A DNA stretch of 64,000 nucleotides from Zizania palustris (taxonomy: Eukaryota > Streptophyta > Magnoliopsida > Poales > Poaceae): contig JAAALK010000289.1 in the NCBI GenBank assembly GCA_019279435.1, positions 52,765,164 to 52,829,163 of the forward strand. Direction: 5' to 3'. Below the pieces are notes generated by a model. The model was not told the origin of the DNA. It saw only the letters and a list, made by a program, of their open reading frames with translations, and ran no database searches. The position numbers and the translations under genes are program-made. Shown here piece after piece: positions 10,820 to 20,877 of the stretch (the first letter of the stretch is position 1; each line of letters begins with the position of its first letter).

Positions 10820-11540
10820 CACTACCACAAAAACGGTCTTTAGTGGTGCGGCTTTAGTGATGGACAAAAGACATGCATCAGTAATACACTTTTAGTAATG
10901 GGTTGATTCACATGCGTCAGTAATGTTGTATCATTAGTGACGGGTCGTTATATGACCCGTCACTATAGATGAGGCAGGTTGGGGCACCCACGTTAGTAAC
11001 GGGTCATACAGTTAACCCTTACTAAAGGTACCACATTAGTGACGGTTGGTAATACCACCTGTCACTAATGAGTGTTGCCCGAAACACTAAGGCCACCTTT
11101 AGTGACGTGTTATATTTATACCTATCACTAATGACTCCCTCTTATAAATAGGTAGGGCGGGAAGTGAGTCGTCATGCTTTCATTTCGCGCAACCCTAACT
11201 TAATCCCGCCGCCGCCATCGCCGTCGCCTTCGTCGCTCCGTTGCCCATGCCCTTCATCATCATTCTCGCAAAGTTTATCTATGCTTACTATTAAATCTTA
11301 GTTTATAGATTGATCTTCTTGTGAGCAAAATTTGTTTATTGAATTTGTGAATTAGGGATATGGCAACATATGTTCCTGATAGTTGCTTAATAAAGATCAA
11401 TCATCTCATTCACGGGGGGCATCACTAGGTCAATTTAGTTATAATTTTTTGTACATTGCATGTCTTGTTTTTGTGTTAATTAACAAACTGAAGCACATCT
11501 ATTACTATTGTAGTATTTATCAAAAAGATTTTGTGAAGTG
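10820..11540 (+). mobile_element. CACTA (En/Spm-type) transposon terminal region, truncated
   Basis: The sequence starts CACTACCACAAAAA, a CACTA-type terminal inverted repeat. It is followed by many subterminal motifs of the type TTAGTGACGGGT in both orientations, for example TAGTGACGGGTC/GACCCGTCACTA as a 12-bp-arm palindrome at 10935-10965, and further copies to about 11135. No transposase frame follows. The opposite end is missing, since a Gypsy LTR begins at 11541. Confidence 0.7.
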
Positions 11541-11831
11541 TGTTGACACGAAAACGTCCCCCGCACTTGGGCCGGTTCGACGATCAAGAAATGTCGCGAA
11601 ACATTGACGTCGTGTTCCGACAATCCTTAAACTATGGCAAGGGAATAACGGAGTCGCCAGGCAATCAAATAATATTAGCATAAAATTACTCAATTAACCG
11701 AAGTGTTGAAAAATAACTAAGGACGATAAACAACCTAACTAAACCCAACTGGCCAGAACAGGGGCGGTTGGACTGAAACCTAAAAGGCGGTCAGACCGGC
11801 CAGGGGTCCGGTCAAACTGGCGCTATGCCGT
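11541..11831 (-). repeat. Gypsy LTR fragment
   Basis: It begins TGTTGACACGAAAACGTCC on the plus strand, matching the inverse of the 3' end of the LTR family at 3441-4720 and 58611-59986. The rest diverges and is rich in GGTCNNACCGG motifs. It is cut at 11831 by a Copia LTR. No primer site precedes it, so it is a solo or truncated LTR. Confidence 0.55.
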
Positions 11832-12842
11832 TATAGGACCGAAAGTAGCGACCATAGGGGGGTGAATGGGCGCCTAAAAATTTCTTGCTAAACTATGACT
11901 TAATCCCAACACCCAAACGAACTTAACCAAACAAATAATATCAGTAAAGCAAATTTCAGGAACTAAAGTTGTCTAGCCTAAAAATGACCAGTGTCTAAAT
12001 TAAAATGATATTATAAGCTAAATAGAAATACTGCAGTAAATAAAAACACCTAGATATATCACGAAATATTTATATTGTAGTCTAGAAATAAAATACAAAT
12101 CAAATAAATAAAACATGGATCATTCAAAAATTAATTCAGGAATAGACCTAAAATATTGCACGTAAAAACTAGCATAAAAATATAACTGCGACTAATAATT
12201 TTTTTCTTTTTGTATACGCAGATTAAAATAAAAACCACTTAAATAACTAATACGAAATAAGTACTAAAAAATTAACAGATTAAAAATTAACTACGAGATT
12301 AATATTTTTTGTACTAATTAAATCTAAATAACTATTAATTTGATTAACTAGCTGAAAAATAGGAGATTAATAAACTAACTTACCTGCATCAGAGAGCGTC
12401 GCCGTCACCGCGCCTTGATGCGTGCTTCAACGCGTCAATCGCCGCATGCACCTTGCGTCGTGCGCCTGTGTAGCTTTTCCTACCACGCACGTAGATTGAA
12501 AACAACGACGGAGAAAAACCCGAGCTAGGGATAGGCTGCAGACACGCTGCTACCCGAGGCCAACTCTGCCAGCGCAGGCGTGCGCACGCTGCTTCCTGTG
12601 CCGAATGATCTGTGTGCTGCTGCCTGTGAAGAAATTGCGAAGCACCAACTGTGCCGAGGGGTCCCGCCTGCTTCAGCCAAAACGTCCACGCCGCCATGGG
12701 CCCCGCAACTTTGCTGCCGGCTGCCTGCTGCTTTGCTCCAGGAGGAAAAAGACTTGAGCCGGATAAAAAACACCACACGCGATGCCTCTAGCCTGCCGAC
12801 GCACTGGTAGTTGTGCCGCCGCTCTGATGCACCCACCGGTGA
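11832..12842 (-). repeat. Copia LTR fragment (relative of the 22-46 kb family)
   Basis: It begins TATAGGACCGAAAGTAGCGACC, the inverse of a Copia LTR 3' end with the TG mutated to TA. About 60 bp match the LTRs at 31275 and 43869, and the remainder diverges, AT-rich then GC-rich. The right border is uncertain. Open frames between 12389 and 12836 are on GC-rich DNA and have no recognisable product. Confidence 0.5.
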
Positions 12843-12906
12843 TGAAGATCAATCTCGAAATAATTGTATATTAAAGACTAATCGGTGGACTGTAGATTGA
12901 TCTTCA
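12843..12906. repeat. 13-bp perfect inverted repeat
   Basis: TGAAGATCAATCT (12843-12855) and AGATTGATCTTCA (12894-12906) are exact inverse copies separated by 38 bp, at the junction of the Copia LTR fragment and the Gypsy D LTR remnant. Confidence 0.7.
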
Positions 12907-12911
12907 AAAAA

Positions 12912-13097
12912 TAACAGACGTTCTATCCCCCGTTTTACCCTGTAATGAGGATCGAAGACTGAGTTATTCAATACACATCTTCGAACTGTTTTGAGCTATT
13001 ATCCATTTCGGAGGCTTGAAATAGTTTACTTCACAAACATTTCGTTTGTTAGTTTCTAATCTTTAGAAACCTGTTAGCGTGATCTTTTGTGCCAACA
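12912..13097 (+). repeat. 5' LTR remnant of Gypsy element D
   Basis: It matches the last 180 bp or so of the E LTR (TTACCCTGTAATRAGGATCGAA ... GCCAACA), then a primer site. The first 300 bp of the LTR are gone, replaced by the preceding sequence. Confidence 0.7.
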
Positions 13098-13099
13098 GT

Positions 13100-13117
13100 T
13101 GGCACCGTCCGTGGGGA
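13100..13117 (+). other. Primer-binding site of Gypsy D
   Basis: TGGCACCGTCCGTGGGGA lies 2 nt after the LTR end CA. It equals the E site except for one C/T position. Confidence 0.65.
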
Positions 13118-13159
13118 GCCTAGTCCAAAAAACTTCGTTCTCTACCAAGTTCTCAAACC

Positions 13160-13873
13160 ATGCCTCCCAAGCGGAGTTCAGGTGGTAGTCCTACTTGGAG
13201 GTCCCCTCAGACCTCAGGGGTAAGATCTTCGAACACAGTCGAGGTCAGAGAATCTTCGACAATTCCTCCACCCCAGACTCCCGAAGGGATTCCCCTTCCT
13301 CGAGTATACGGAGTTCCTCCCCCAACTCCATCCATACTTCGGTCAACCGGAGCCCCCCTTCCAGCTCAGATTCCGCTTCGAACTGACACGTACAGTTCTC
13401 AAGACCCGGAAGGTCCTTCTGGAGGAGATGAAGATAGTCTTGGCGATGTGGCCGCCCAAATGGACAGTCTCCAAGCTGAAGTGGCGAGGTGGAGGCAAGA
13501 AGCCGTAGATAGGCTTCGTTCTTAGGCCACCCCGGTCATCCCCGAAGTGCCCCAAGACGACGAACTTCCTTATCCCGAAGCCCTGGAGAACGCTTCCTTC
13601 GACAGTGAGTCTCCGCTGCATCCCGAGCTACAGAAAGTGCGCTTCGATCCTAAGTTTAAAACTTCAAAGCTCTGCAAATATTCTGGAGACGAGGACCCTG
13701 GGGAGTTCTCCCGTTCTTATGCATTGGCAATTGAGGCCAGTGGAGGAGTGTGAGACACCATGGCCAAATGTTTCCCGCTAGCTCTTGAAGGGGTGGCTCT
13801 GCGGTGGTTTTGGTCCCTGAAGCCAGGGTCAATTAGAACCTGGGAGCAATTAAGGAAGAAGTATATAAGTAAT
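13160..13873 (+). pseudogene. Gypsy D gag, 5' part
   Basis: It starts MPPKRSS at 13160, aligned with the E gag start MPPKRSQ. One frame continues to 13873 with two stops: TAG at 13523-13525 (where E has a Gln codon) and TGA at 13751-13753 (where E has Arg). Both look like C-to-T changes. The capsid motif MAKCFPLALEGVALRWFW is present. Element E is inserted right after the codons for the YISN motif, and the frame resumes at 48893. Confidence 0.8.
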
Positions 13874-14369
13874 TGTTGGGGGAAAATGCTTCACGTTCAG
13901 GACTTAGAGATTAACAGTTCAAAAGGACTTATCAGCTTCGGAGCTGAGGGGCTCATGCTCGAAGGTGGGGGAGTCGTGAAGCCGAAGGGTGCTTCGATCT
14001 ACGATCTGAAGGAACCCTCCGCAAGATATGAGGCTTCGGAGCCAAACGACAGGATTGATAAGATGTTTGGCTTATCTACTTGCTTTGGGTAGATTTTACC
14101 ATTTTAACCCTGTTCAGGGTACCGAATAGTTTTCACTATGTCGGTTGTAATCAAGGGGTAAATAGGTCTTTTCCTTAGACGTTTTTGCCTATAAATACCC
14201 CCCTCCTTACCCTGTAATAAGGATCGAATACTCAGCTATTCTAATACACATATTCGGACTACTTAAGCTATTATCCATTCGGAGACTTGAGATAGTTCTT
14301 AAACACGAACTCACTGTTTGTTTGTTCTTGATCCCAAAGAACTTGTTAGCGTAATCTTTTACACCAACA
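13874..14369 (+). repeat. 5' LTR of Gypsy E
   Basis: TGTTGGGGGAAAATG...CCAACA, 496 bp. The 3' copy is 465 bp, mainly because it lacks about 30 bp between two GGTA repeats near 14090-14124. By eye there are about 16 substitutions over the shared length, mostly transitions. Confidence 0.9.
14190..14197 (+). promoter_or_regulatory. TATA box of the Gypsy E 5' LTR
   Basis: TATAAATA is followed by a C-rich stretch. It is kept in the 3' LTR at 48713-48720 and sits about 180 bp before the LTR end, a fitting place for the U3/R boundary. Confidence 0.6.
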
Positions 14370-14371
14370 GT

Positions 14372-14389
14372 TGGCGCCGTCCGTGGGGA
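14372..14389 (+). other. Primer-binding site of Gypsy E
   Basis: TGGCGCCGTCCGTGGGGA lies 2 nt after the LTR. The first ten bases fit the complement of a tRNA-Asp-type 3' end; the assignment is tentative. Confidence 0.65.
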
Positions 14390-14575
14390 GCCTAGTCTTA
14401 GAAGCTAGTTCTCTACTGCTGACTGCACTTCGAAGAGCACTTACGGAGGGAGCCTCGGAGTCCCAAGATTCCGCGCACCCTTCGGTAAGGGGCTTCCTAG
14501 TGCGGTTCGAAGGCCTTCCCGCGCCTTCCCAGACCAATCAAAGTCCTTGGTCTTCGGACCACTCCGTTGCTAGCT

Positions 14576-15766
14576 ATGCCTCCCAAGCGAAGCCAAGCCT
14601 CGGGTCCTCTCCGAAGGTCCCCTCGGACCAACAGAGCCGGACCCTCAGCTGTTCCAACGGTTCTCGAGGGTGTTGCTGGGCGTCGAGTGCCCATAGGCCC
14701 TCGGGCTCCTCCTACGGTGCTCCAAACTGATTATGTCAGTTCCCAAGACCAGGAGCTACCCTACGATGAAGGCGAAGACCTTCCCGAGGCCGAAGCTACT
14801 AAGATAGTACGGCTTCAGGAGGAAGTGGCTAGATGGAGGCAAGAGGCCGCTGATCGCCTCCGCTCCCAAGCCTCCACCGAGACTCCAGAAGGGCCCCAAG
14901 ACGGTGGTGCTCGCAATCTTCCCGAAGCTGTTCAAGTCCCAGAGGAGGCTGAGAACGCATCTTTCGATAATGAGTCTCCGCTACATTCAGACTTGCAAAG
15001 GGTGCCTTTCGATCCTAGGTTAAAAGCCTCGAAGTTGCACAAGTACTCCGGCGGGTCAGACCCCGGAGAATTTGCCCGCTCATACGCCCTGGCAATAGAA
15101 GCAAGTGGAGGGGTGCGCAACACTATGGCAAAGTGTTTCCCCCTCGCTCTCGAAGGTGTGGCGCTCCGATGGTTCTGGTCCTTGAAGCCAGGATCGATCA
15201 GATCTTGGGAGCAGTTGAAGAGGAAGTTCGTAAGCAACTTCCAGGGTACTTTTGTGGCTCCAATGTCGACAGGGAGCTTGTTCCAGGTGAAGCAGCGAGC
15301 GGGAGAAACATTTTGGGAATACTTCACACTCTTCGCCCACACCAAGTCACAGATCAAGGGCCTGTCTACCTCTTCGGTAGTCGACGCCGCCCGCGAAGGG
15401 GTGCTGAACCCCGATCTCCTCAGCAAGCTCCATCGGAAGCATGTGTCATCTGTGGCACAACTGATGGCATACTTCAAACAGTATGCCAAGGCGGAGGAGG
15501 GCTACCTTCGGCGAGCCGTAGCACCCGCACCTGCCCTCCGAGAAGTGAAGACGAAGCCCGAAGCCTCAGCTTCTCTGCAACCCCCTCAAGACAATCACTT
15601 CAGCGATCACAGGCGAGGAAAGAAGCATTTCCATTCGGAGGTGTTAAGCATCGCACCCTCCATTCCGAAGGCACCTGCCAATTATCAGTAGGCACAAGGC
15701 TTCAAGGCTGGAGTGCCGAAGCCTCAAGAAAGAGCACCTGGCAGGCGCTAGAGTATTTTTTGCTGC
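14576..15766 (+). pseudogene. Gypsy E gag
   Basis: The ATG at 14576 (MPPKRSQ) opens one frame that runs through gag and pol to 19909, about 1,777 codons, with no frameshift but eight in-frame stops. Two are in gag: TAG 15689-15691 and TAG 15749-15751. D has a Gln codon at the position of the second. The capsid region includes GGVRNTMAKCFPLALEG and FQVKQRAGETFWEYF. The C-terminal Cys/His motif (CCVHGDNRSHDMKDC, a C-x2-H-x5-H-x4-C pattern) stands where other retroelements have a CCHC zinc knuckle. The product would package element RNA, but translation would now stop early. Confidence 0.85.
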
Positions 15767-17572
15767 GTGCATGGTGACAATAGAAGCCATGACATGAAGG
15801 ACTGCAAGTTGGTGTTAACCCTTCGGGGTGAATACCTAGGACGAAGTACCGGGCGGGGTACTTCGGATCGAACCCCACCAACGGCATGGTCGGAGCCTGT
15901 GCAAATCGTGGCCCGAGTCGATGTCCCCGAAGCCCCCATGCGACTGCCGGTGTCCAACATTATGCCACCACCAAAGCAGGAAGACCCCCAGGACCGCGGC
16001 AAGCGAGTGGTCCTGCCCATCACTGGAGGGGGGACCCTCGGTAACATGTCCAAGAGGCAGCGACGTGAATACGTCCGCAAAGTAGGGCACATTGGGACCT
16101 CGAGTTCCGTGGAAGGAATGCCAGAATGGTCTCATGTGCCCATTTCTTTTACTGCTAGTGATGTCGCGGGGGTGAATTTCCCCCATGCTGACCCCTTGGT
16201 CATTTCCGCAGATATAGCAGGGGTGGAAATCCGAAGGATCCTAGTGGACGGAGGGAGCTCCACAGACATACTTTTTGTCCAGGCCTTCAATCAAATGTGC
16301 ATACCTCGGAAGCATCTACTTCCAGCGGCCCGGCCACTTCAAGGCTTCACAGGTCCGCCTCTCGATGCCCTCGGCCAAATAGGCCTCGAGGTTGCTTTCG
16401 GAGAGGGGCCTTTGGCTAGGGTGGAGGAGGTGATCTTCGACATCGTCGACGCCCCCTACGCTTACAACGCAATCTTCGGGCGAGGGATGTTGAACCAATT
16501 CGGAGCTATAGTGCATCACAACTATCTCTGTCTCAAAATGCCCACGCAAGGTGGAGTTCTTATCGTTTCAGGAGACCAAGCTATAGCCCGAAGAAAGGAG
16601 TATGGTCATGGCCAGCCGTTGGACCCCCGGCAGGTGCACAGTGTGACGGAGTGCGCAGAAGAGGTTCCGAAGGCTTCAAACTCTTCGAAGGGGCTCTCCC
16701 TTAAACCAAGCCCAGAGGGCGATGTCGTGACGAAGATAATTTCAAAGGATGGCAAAGAATACCCAATACAGTTCGGCAAGGGGCTATCCCTAGAGATAGC
16801 TGCCTCGTTGGAAGAAGTCATCAAGCAAAACTTGGACGTCTTTGCCTGGACTGACGAAGACATCACCGGGGTTGATCGGAGTATCATCGAGCACAACTTG
16901 CTCGTCAACCCGAAGGCTAGGCCCGTGCGCCAGGGGCTCCATAAACTGTCTGCGGAAAGGGCAGGCCTCGCCAAGATCGAAGTAGAAAAATTGTTAAAGG
17001 CTGGCATCATCAGGGAGGTAGCCCATACCGAGTGGTTGGCAAACCCCGTTTTTGTAAGGAAGAAGGACTCGGGCAAGTGGCGCATGTGTATCGACTTTAC
17101 TTCATTAAATAAAGCATGCCCACGAGACCCCTACCCTATGCCCCGAATAGACCAGCTGGTGGATTCCACAACTGGCTCTGAATTGCTAAGCTTCCTCGAT
17201 GCTTACTCCGGGTATCATCAAGTCTGGCTAAAGCGTGAAGACGAAGCCAAGACAAGTTTCATAACTCCTTCTAGGGTATTTTGTTATGTAAGAATGCCTT
17301 TTGGCTTGCGGAATGCCGGAGCCACATTTTCACGTTTAATAGCTAAAGCTCTAGGTCACCAAATAGGCCGGAATGTCGATGCCTATATGGATGACATTGT
17401 AATAAAAAGCGCTCAAAAGCACCAACATAATCTAGACTTAGCTGAAATGTTTGAGAGCCTCCAAGCATGTGGAGTACGCCTCAACCCTAAAAAATGTATA
17501 TTCGGGGCGCAAGCAGGAAAACTGCTAGGGTACTTAGTTTTGAGCAGGGGAATCGAAGCTAGCCCAACGTAG
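15767..17572 (+). pseudogene. Gypsy E protease and reverse transcriptase part of gag-pol
   Basis: The longest open part of pol, 601 codons in the gag frame. It holds an aspartic protease motif (RRILVDGGSSTDILF, about residue 155 of this stretch). The reverse transcriptase follows, with GKWRMCIDFTSLNKACPRD, LLSFLDAYSGYHQ and the catalytic AYMDDIVIKS. It ends at TAG 17570-17572 inside the RT/RNase H connection. The AAG-like codon expected there suggests a single substitution. Protease processes the polyprotein and RT copies element RNA in the virus-like particle. Confidence 0.9.
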
Positions 17573-19909
17573 ATAAGTGCACTACAAAGAATGGCTCCAC
17601 CAAAAAATTTGAAGCAAGTCCAGAAGCTAGCAGGAAGGCTTGCAGCTCTTAGCAAGTTTCTGGCCAGGTCAGCAGAATGAAGCCTCCCAATTTTCAAAGC
17701 CCTGAAGGGGTCCGAAAGTTTCAATTGGACGCCGGAGTGCCAGAAGAGCTTAGATGATATGAAAGCATACCTTGGAAGCCTGTCAACGCTTATTGTGCCC
17801 CTCTCGGAGGAAACACTTCTCCTTTATCTTGTAGCAACAGCCTCCGCAGTAAGTGCAGTACTGGTCAGGGAAGTTGAGCTTAAGGGAAAGCTGGTGTAGA
17901 ACCCAGTTTATTTTGTTTCAGAAGCTTTGTCCGGAGCTAAGATAAGATACTCTGAGCTCGAGAAATTTGCTTATGCCCTGGTAATGGCCTCGCGGAAGCT
18001 AAGGCATTACTTTCTGGCGCAAAACCTAATCGTTCCTACCTCATACCCTCTTGCTGATATGCTCTGAAACAAAGATTCTACGGGTAGGATCAGAAAATGG
18101 GCTGTCGAGCTAGCCCCCTTCGGAATTTCCTTCATGGCAAGAACAACTATCAAATCCCAAATCATAGCTGACTTCGTGGCAGAGTGGACTCCATCTACAG
18201 TTTGGGCTCCGGAGGAGCCCTCCGAAGGTTTATGGACAATATTTTCTGACGGAGCTTATCAAGTATCTGGTGCCGGAGCAGGAGCGGTCATTATATCACC
18301 GTCAGGGCAAAAGGCCATGTATTCTGCGAGGCTCAACTTTAAGACCACCAATAATATCGCAGAATACGAAGGGGTCCTGCTAGGCCTCCGAAAGGCAAAG
18401 GCGCTTGGAGCAGCAAGGATAATAATTAAAATAGATTCCCAAGTCATCGCAGGGCATGTCGATAAAAGCTTTCAAGCAAAGAACCCACATCTAGCGAAGT
18501 ACCTAGAGGAAATCCGCAAGACTGAAGCAGCATTCAAAGGATTTTCTGTTCGAAGTATCCCTCGAGCAGATAATAAACTTGCAGACATTCTAGCAAAGGC
18601 TGCAGCCGGAGCATTGGACCTACCGGAGGGTGCTTTTTATGAAGAACTAGTCAATCAATTACCCTCCGCAGAAGTCCTTTGCATTCCAGCTGTAGATTGG
18701 CGGGCTTCGATAATGGACATCTTGCAAGGTAGCGCAGACTTTTCAGAAGGTCCGGATTTCCGAAGGTTACAAGCAAGGGCTCGAAATTATAAGCTTGTCA
18801 ATGGAATGTTGTACAAAGCCGGAGTGTGTTCTCCTCTACTCCGGTGCATCTCTCAACTCGAAGGCCAAGACATACTTCGGGGCATTCATGAAGGTTTATG
18901 TGGAAGCCACTTAGCCCCTCGTGCTCTAGCAGGCAAAACACTTCGGCAGGGGCTCTACTGGCCGACAATTGTAAGAGATGCGGAGGAGTTGGTCCGAACC
19001 TGCCAATGATGCCAGTGGATGGGAAGACGAAGCCACCGTCCGCCAGTCCCACTTCAAGTTATTGCACCGGTGTGGCCAATGGCTCGGTGGGGAATGGACC
19101 TCATAGGACCTTTTCCAATGGCCAAAGGTAGCTTGAAGTTTGCAGTGGTAGCAATCAAATATTTTTCAAAGTGGGTCAAAGCAGAACCATTGACTGCTAT
19201 CACTTCAAGGAATGTGCAAAAAATTTTCTGGCAAAATATTATATGCAGGTTCGGAGTGCCAAGGGAGGCAACCGTGGATAATGGAACCCAGTTCGAAGCT
19301 GACACATTCAAAGAATTTTGTGAAGAACTGGGCATTAAGTTATGCTTCGCAGCAGTGCGCCATCCATAGTCCAACGGAGCTGTCGAGCGAGCCAACGGGA
19401 ACATTCTCTCCGGTCTGAATCGAAGGATTGTCGGGTTGGCCAAGGGGTTGTGGGTCGAAGAGCTTCCTAAGATCTTGTGGTCCATTCGAACCACTCAAGC
19501 CAGGTCCACAGGCTTTACCCCATTTAGACTACTATTCGGAGATGAGGCCATGACTCCTATGGAGCTCAGGGGTGGATCCCTTCGTGTAGTGCAGCCCGGA
19601 GATGAAGATGAGAGAAACACTTCGCTGGACTTGTCAGAAGAAACAAGGCTTCGAGCTGTCGCCAATCTGACGAAGTACCAAGGACAAACAAAAACATGGT
19701 ATGACCCGAGGATAAAGCTGAACGAGCTTAGACTAGGTCATTTAGTTTTGCGAATTGTAATAGCCCCGGGGAAGCTAGGAAATAAATGGGAAGGACCATA
19801 TATTATCCCACGCTCAAGGCGCCCCGGATCATTTAAATTAGCTAATTTAGAAGGGGAAGAATTGAAACATGCATGGCATGCGGAGCACCTTAAGCGTTAC
19901 TACGCTTAG
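17573..19909 (+). pseudogene. Gypsy E RNase H and integrase part of gag-pol
   Basis: Same frame, with stops TGA 17678, TAG 17897, TGA 18065, TGA 19007 and TAG 19367. Visible pieces are the RNase H-like connection (LLLYLVATASAVSAVL) and the second RNase H domain (LWTIFSDGAYQVSGAGAG...). Next come the integrase zinc-binding HHCC start (GIHEGLCGSHLAPRALAG), catalytic core parts (WGMDLIGPF, ATVDNGTQFEADTFKEF) and C-terminal domain (YIIPRSRRPGSFKLANLEGE), ending at TAG 19907-19909. Two RNase H-like segments are known in the Tat/Athila group. Most of the stops fit CAG/CGA losing a C. Confidence 0.85.
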
Positions 19910-20097
19910 GGGCTCCTTGTAATAACTTGTAAAAATTCTTTTTCTAAATAAAGTGGAGGGTCAAATTTTGTTTGCTCTTCGAATATCCCTTACTCCTGGT
20001 GGACGCATCGGGAGGACGGAGATGCTTGTGGAGTCAAGCATCTTTCTAAAGACCCGGGCAATAGCCTACGAACCATGGGTTCAAGGGCTTCGCTGCA

Positions 20098-20600
20098 GCC
20101 TACGGATTCCAGGGTCTGGCTTGTTAGGATCCGTAGAAGAGTCTAAGGAGTTTAAAAGAATAGATTTCTGGCCTCCGGGTTCGAAGTATCTGTAAAAGAG
20201 CCGAAGGTGGCCAACCTAAGGATTCTAGGCTCTGGCTTGTTAGGATCCGTAGAAGAGTCTAAGGACTTTAAAAGAACAGATTTCCGGCCTCCGGGTTCGA
20301 AGTATCTGTAAAAGAGCCGAAGGTGGCCAGCCTACGGATTCCAGACTCCGACTTGTTAGGATCTGTAGAAGAGTCTAAGGACTTTAAAAGAACAGATTTC
20401 CGGTCTCCGGGTTCGAAGGATCTGTAAAAGAGCCGAAGGTGGCCAGCCTACGGATTCCAGGCTTCGGCTTGTTAGGATCCGTAGAAGAGTCTAAGGACTT
20501 TAAAAGAACAGATTTCCAGCCTCCGGGTTCGAAGTATCTATAAAAGAGTCGAAGGTGACCAAGCAATAAGATTTCAAGGCTCCGGCCAATGAGACACTTT
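20098..20600 (+). repeat. 116-bp tandem repeat of Gypsy E
   Basis: Unit starts are at 20098, 20214, 20330 and 20446, plus a partial unit from 20562, an exact 116-bp period. Each unit has a core of the type CCGTAGAAGAGTCTAAGG ... TCTGTAAAAGAGCCGAAGG. It lies between the pol stop and the 3' end of the antisense gene. Element D has a related array with a shorter period at 52306-52540. Confidence 0.9.
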
Positions 20601-20877
20601 TAAAGTCCTGAGCGACTAGTATAAGAGCCTGCAAAGGTAGATTCAGCTCCGAAACTTAGAAAAATCATAATACTAACTTATGTTCGAAGAACTCTACGAA
20701 AAGGTAAAATATGGCCATTAAGTGTTGTGCGAAGCATCAGTTTGTTCTACGCGTCATTGTGTCTGACGAACCTTTTTTGCAATGCGTAAGGTCCCCCACC
20801 CACAAGGAGGGGTAGGAGGGTAAAGAACAAACAAGATGCTTCCGGTGCAATTCACATTAATTCATCATACTTTTACA
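20601..20877. other. Spacer between tandem repeat and antisense gene of Gypsy E
   Basis: Non-coding. Probably the 3' UTR of the antisense gene on the minus strand. Confidence 0.4.

Noticed and set aside
12389..12836. Minus-strand frames of 103-129 codons
   Set aside because: They sit in a GC-rich part of a Copia LTR fragment, with no recognisable domain and no conserved partner in the window.
14932..15489. 185-codon minus-strand frame in Gypsy E
   Set aside because: Shadow of gag. The plus strand has the conserved capsid motifs shared with D.
20098..20600. Possible CRISPR-like or centromeric satellite array
   Set aside because: The units are contiguous, without unique spacers, and the array is short and placed inside a Gypsy element, so it is an element-internal tandem repeat.
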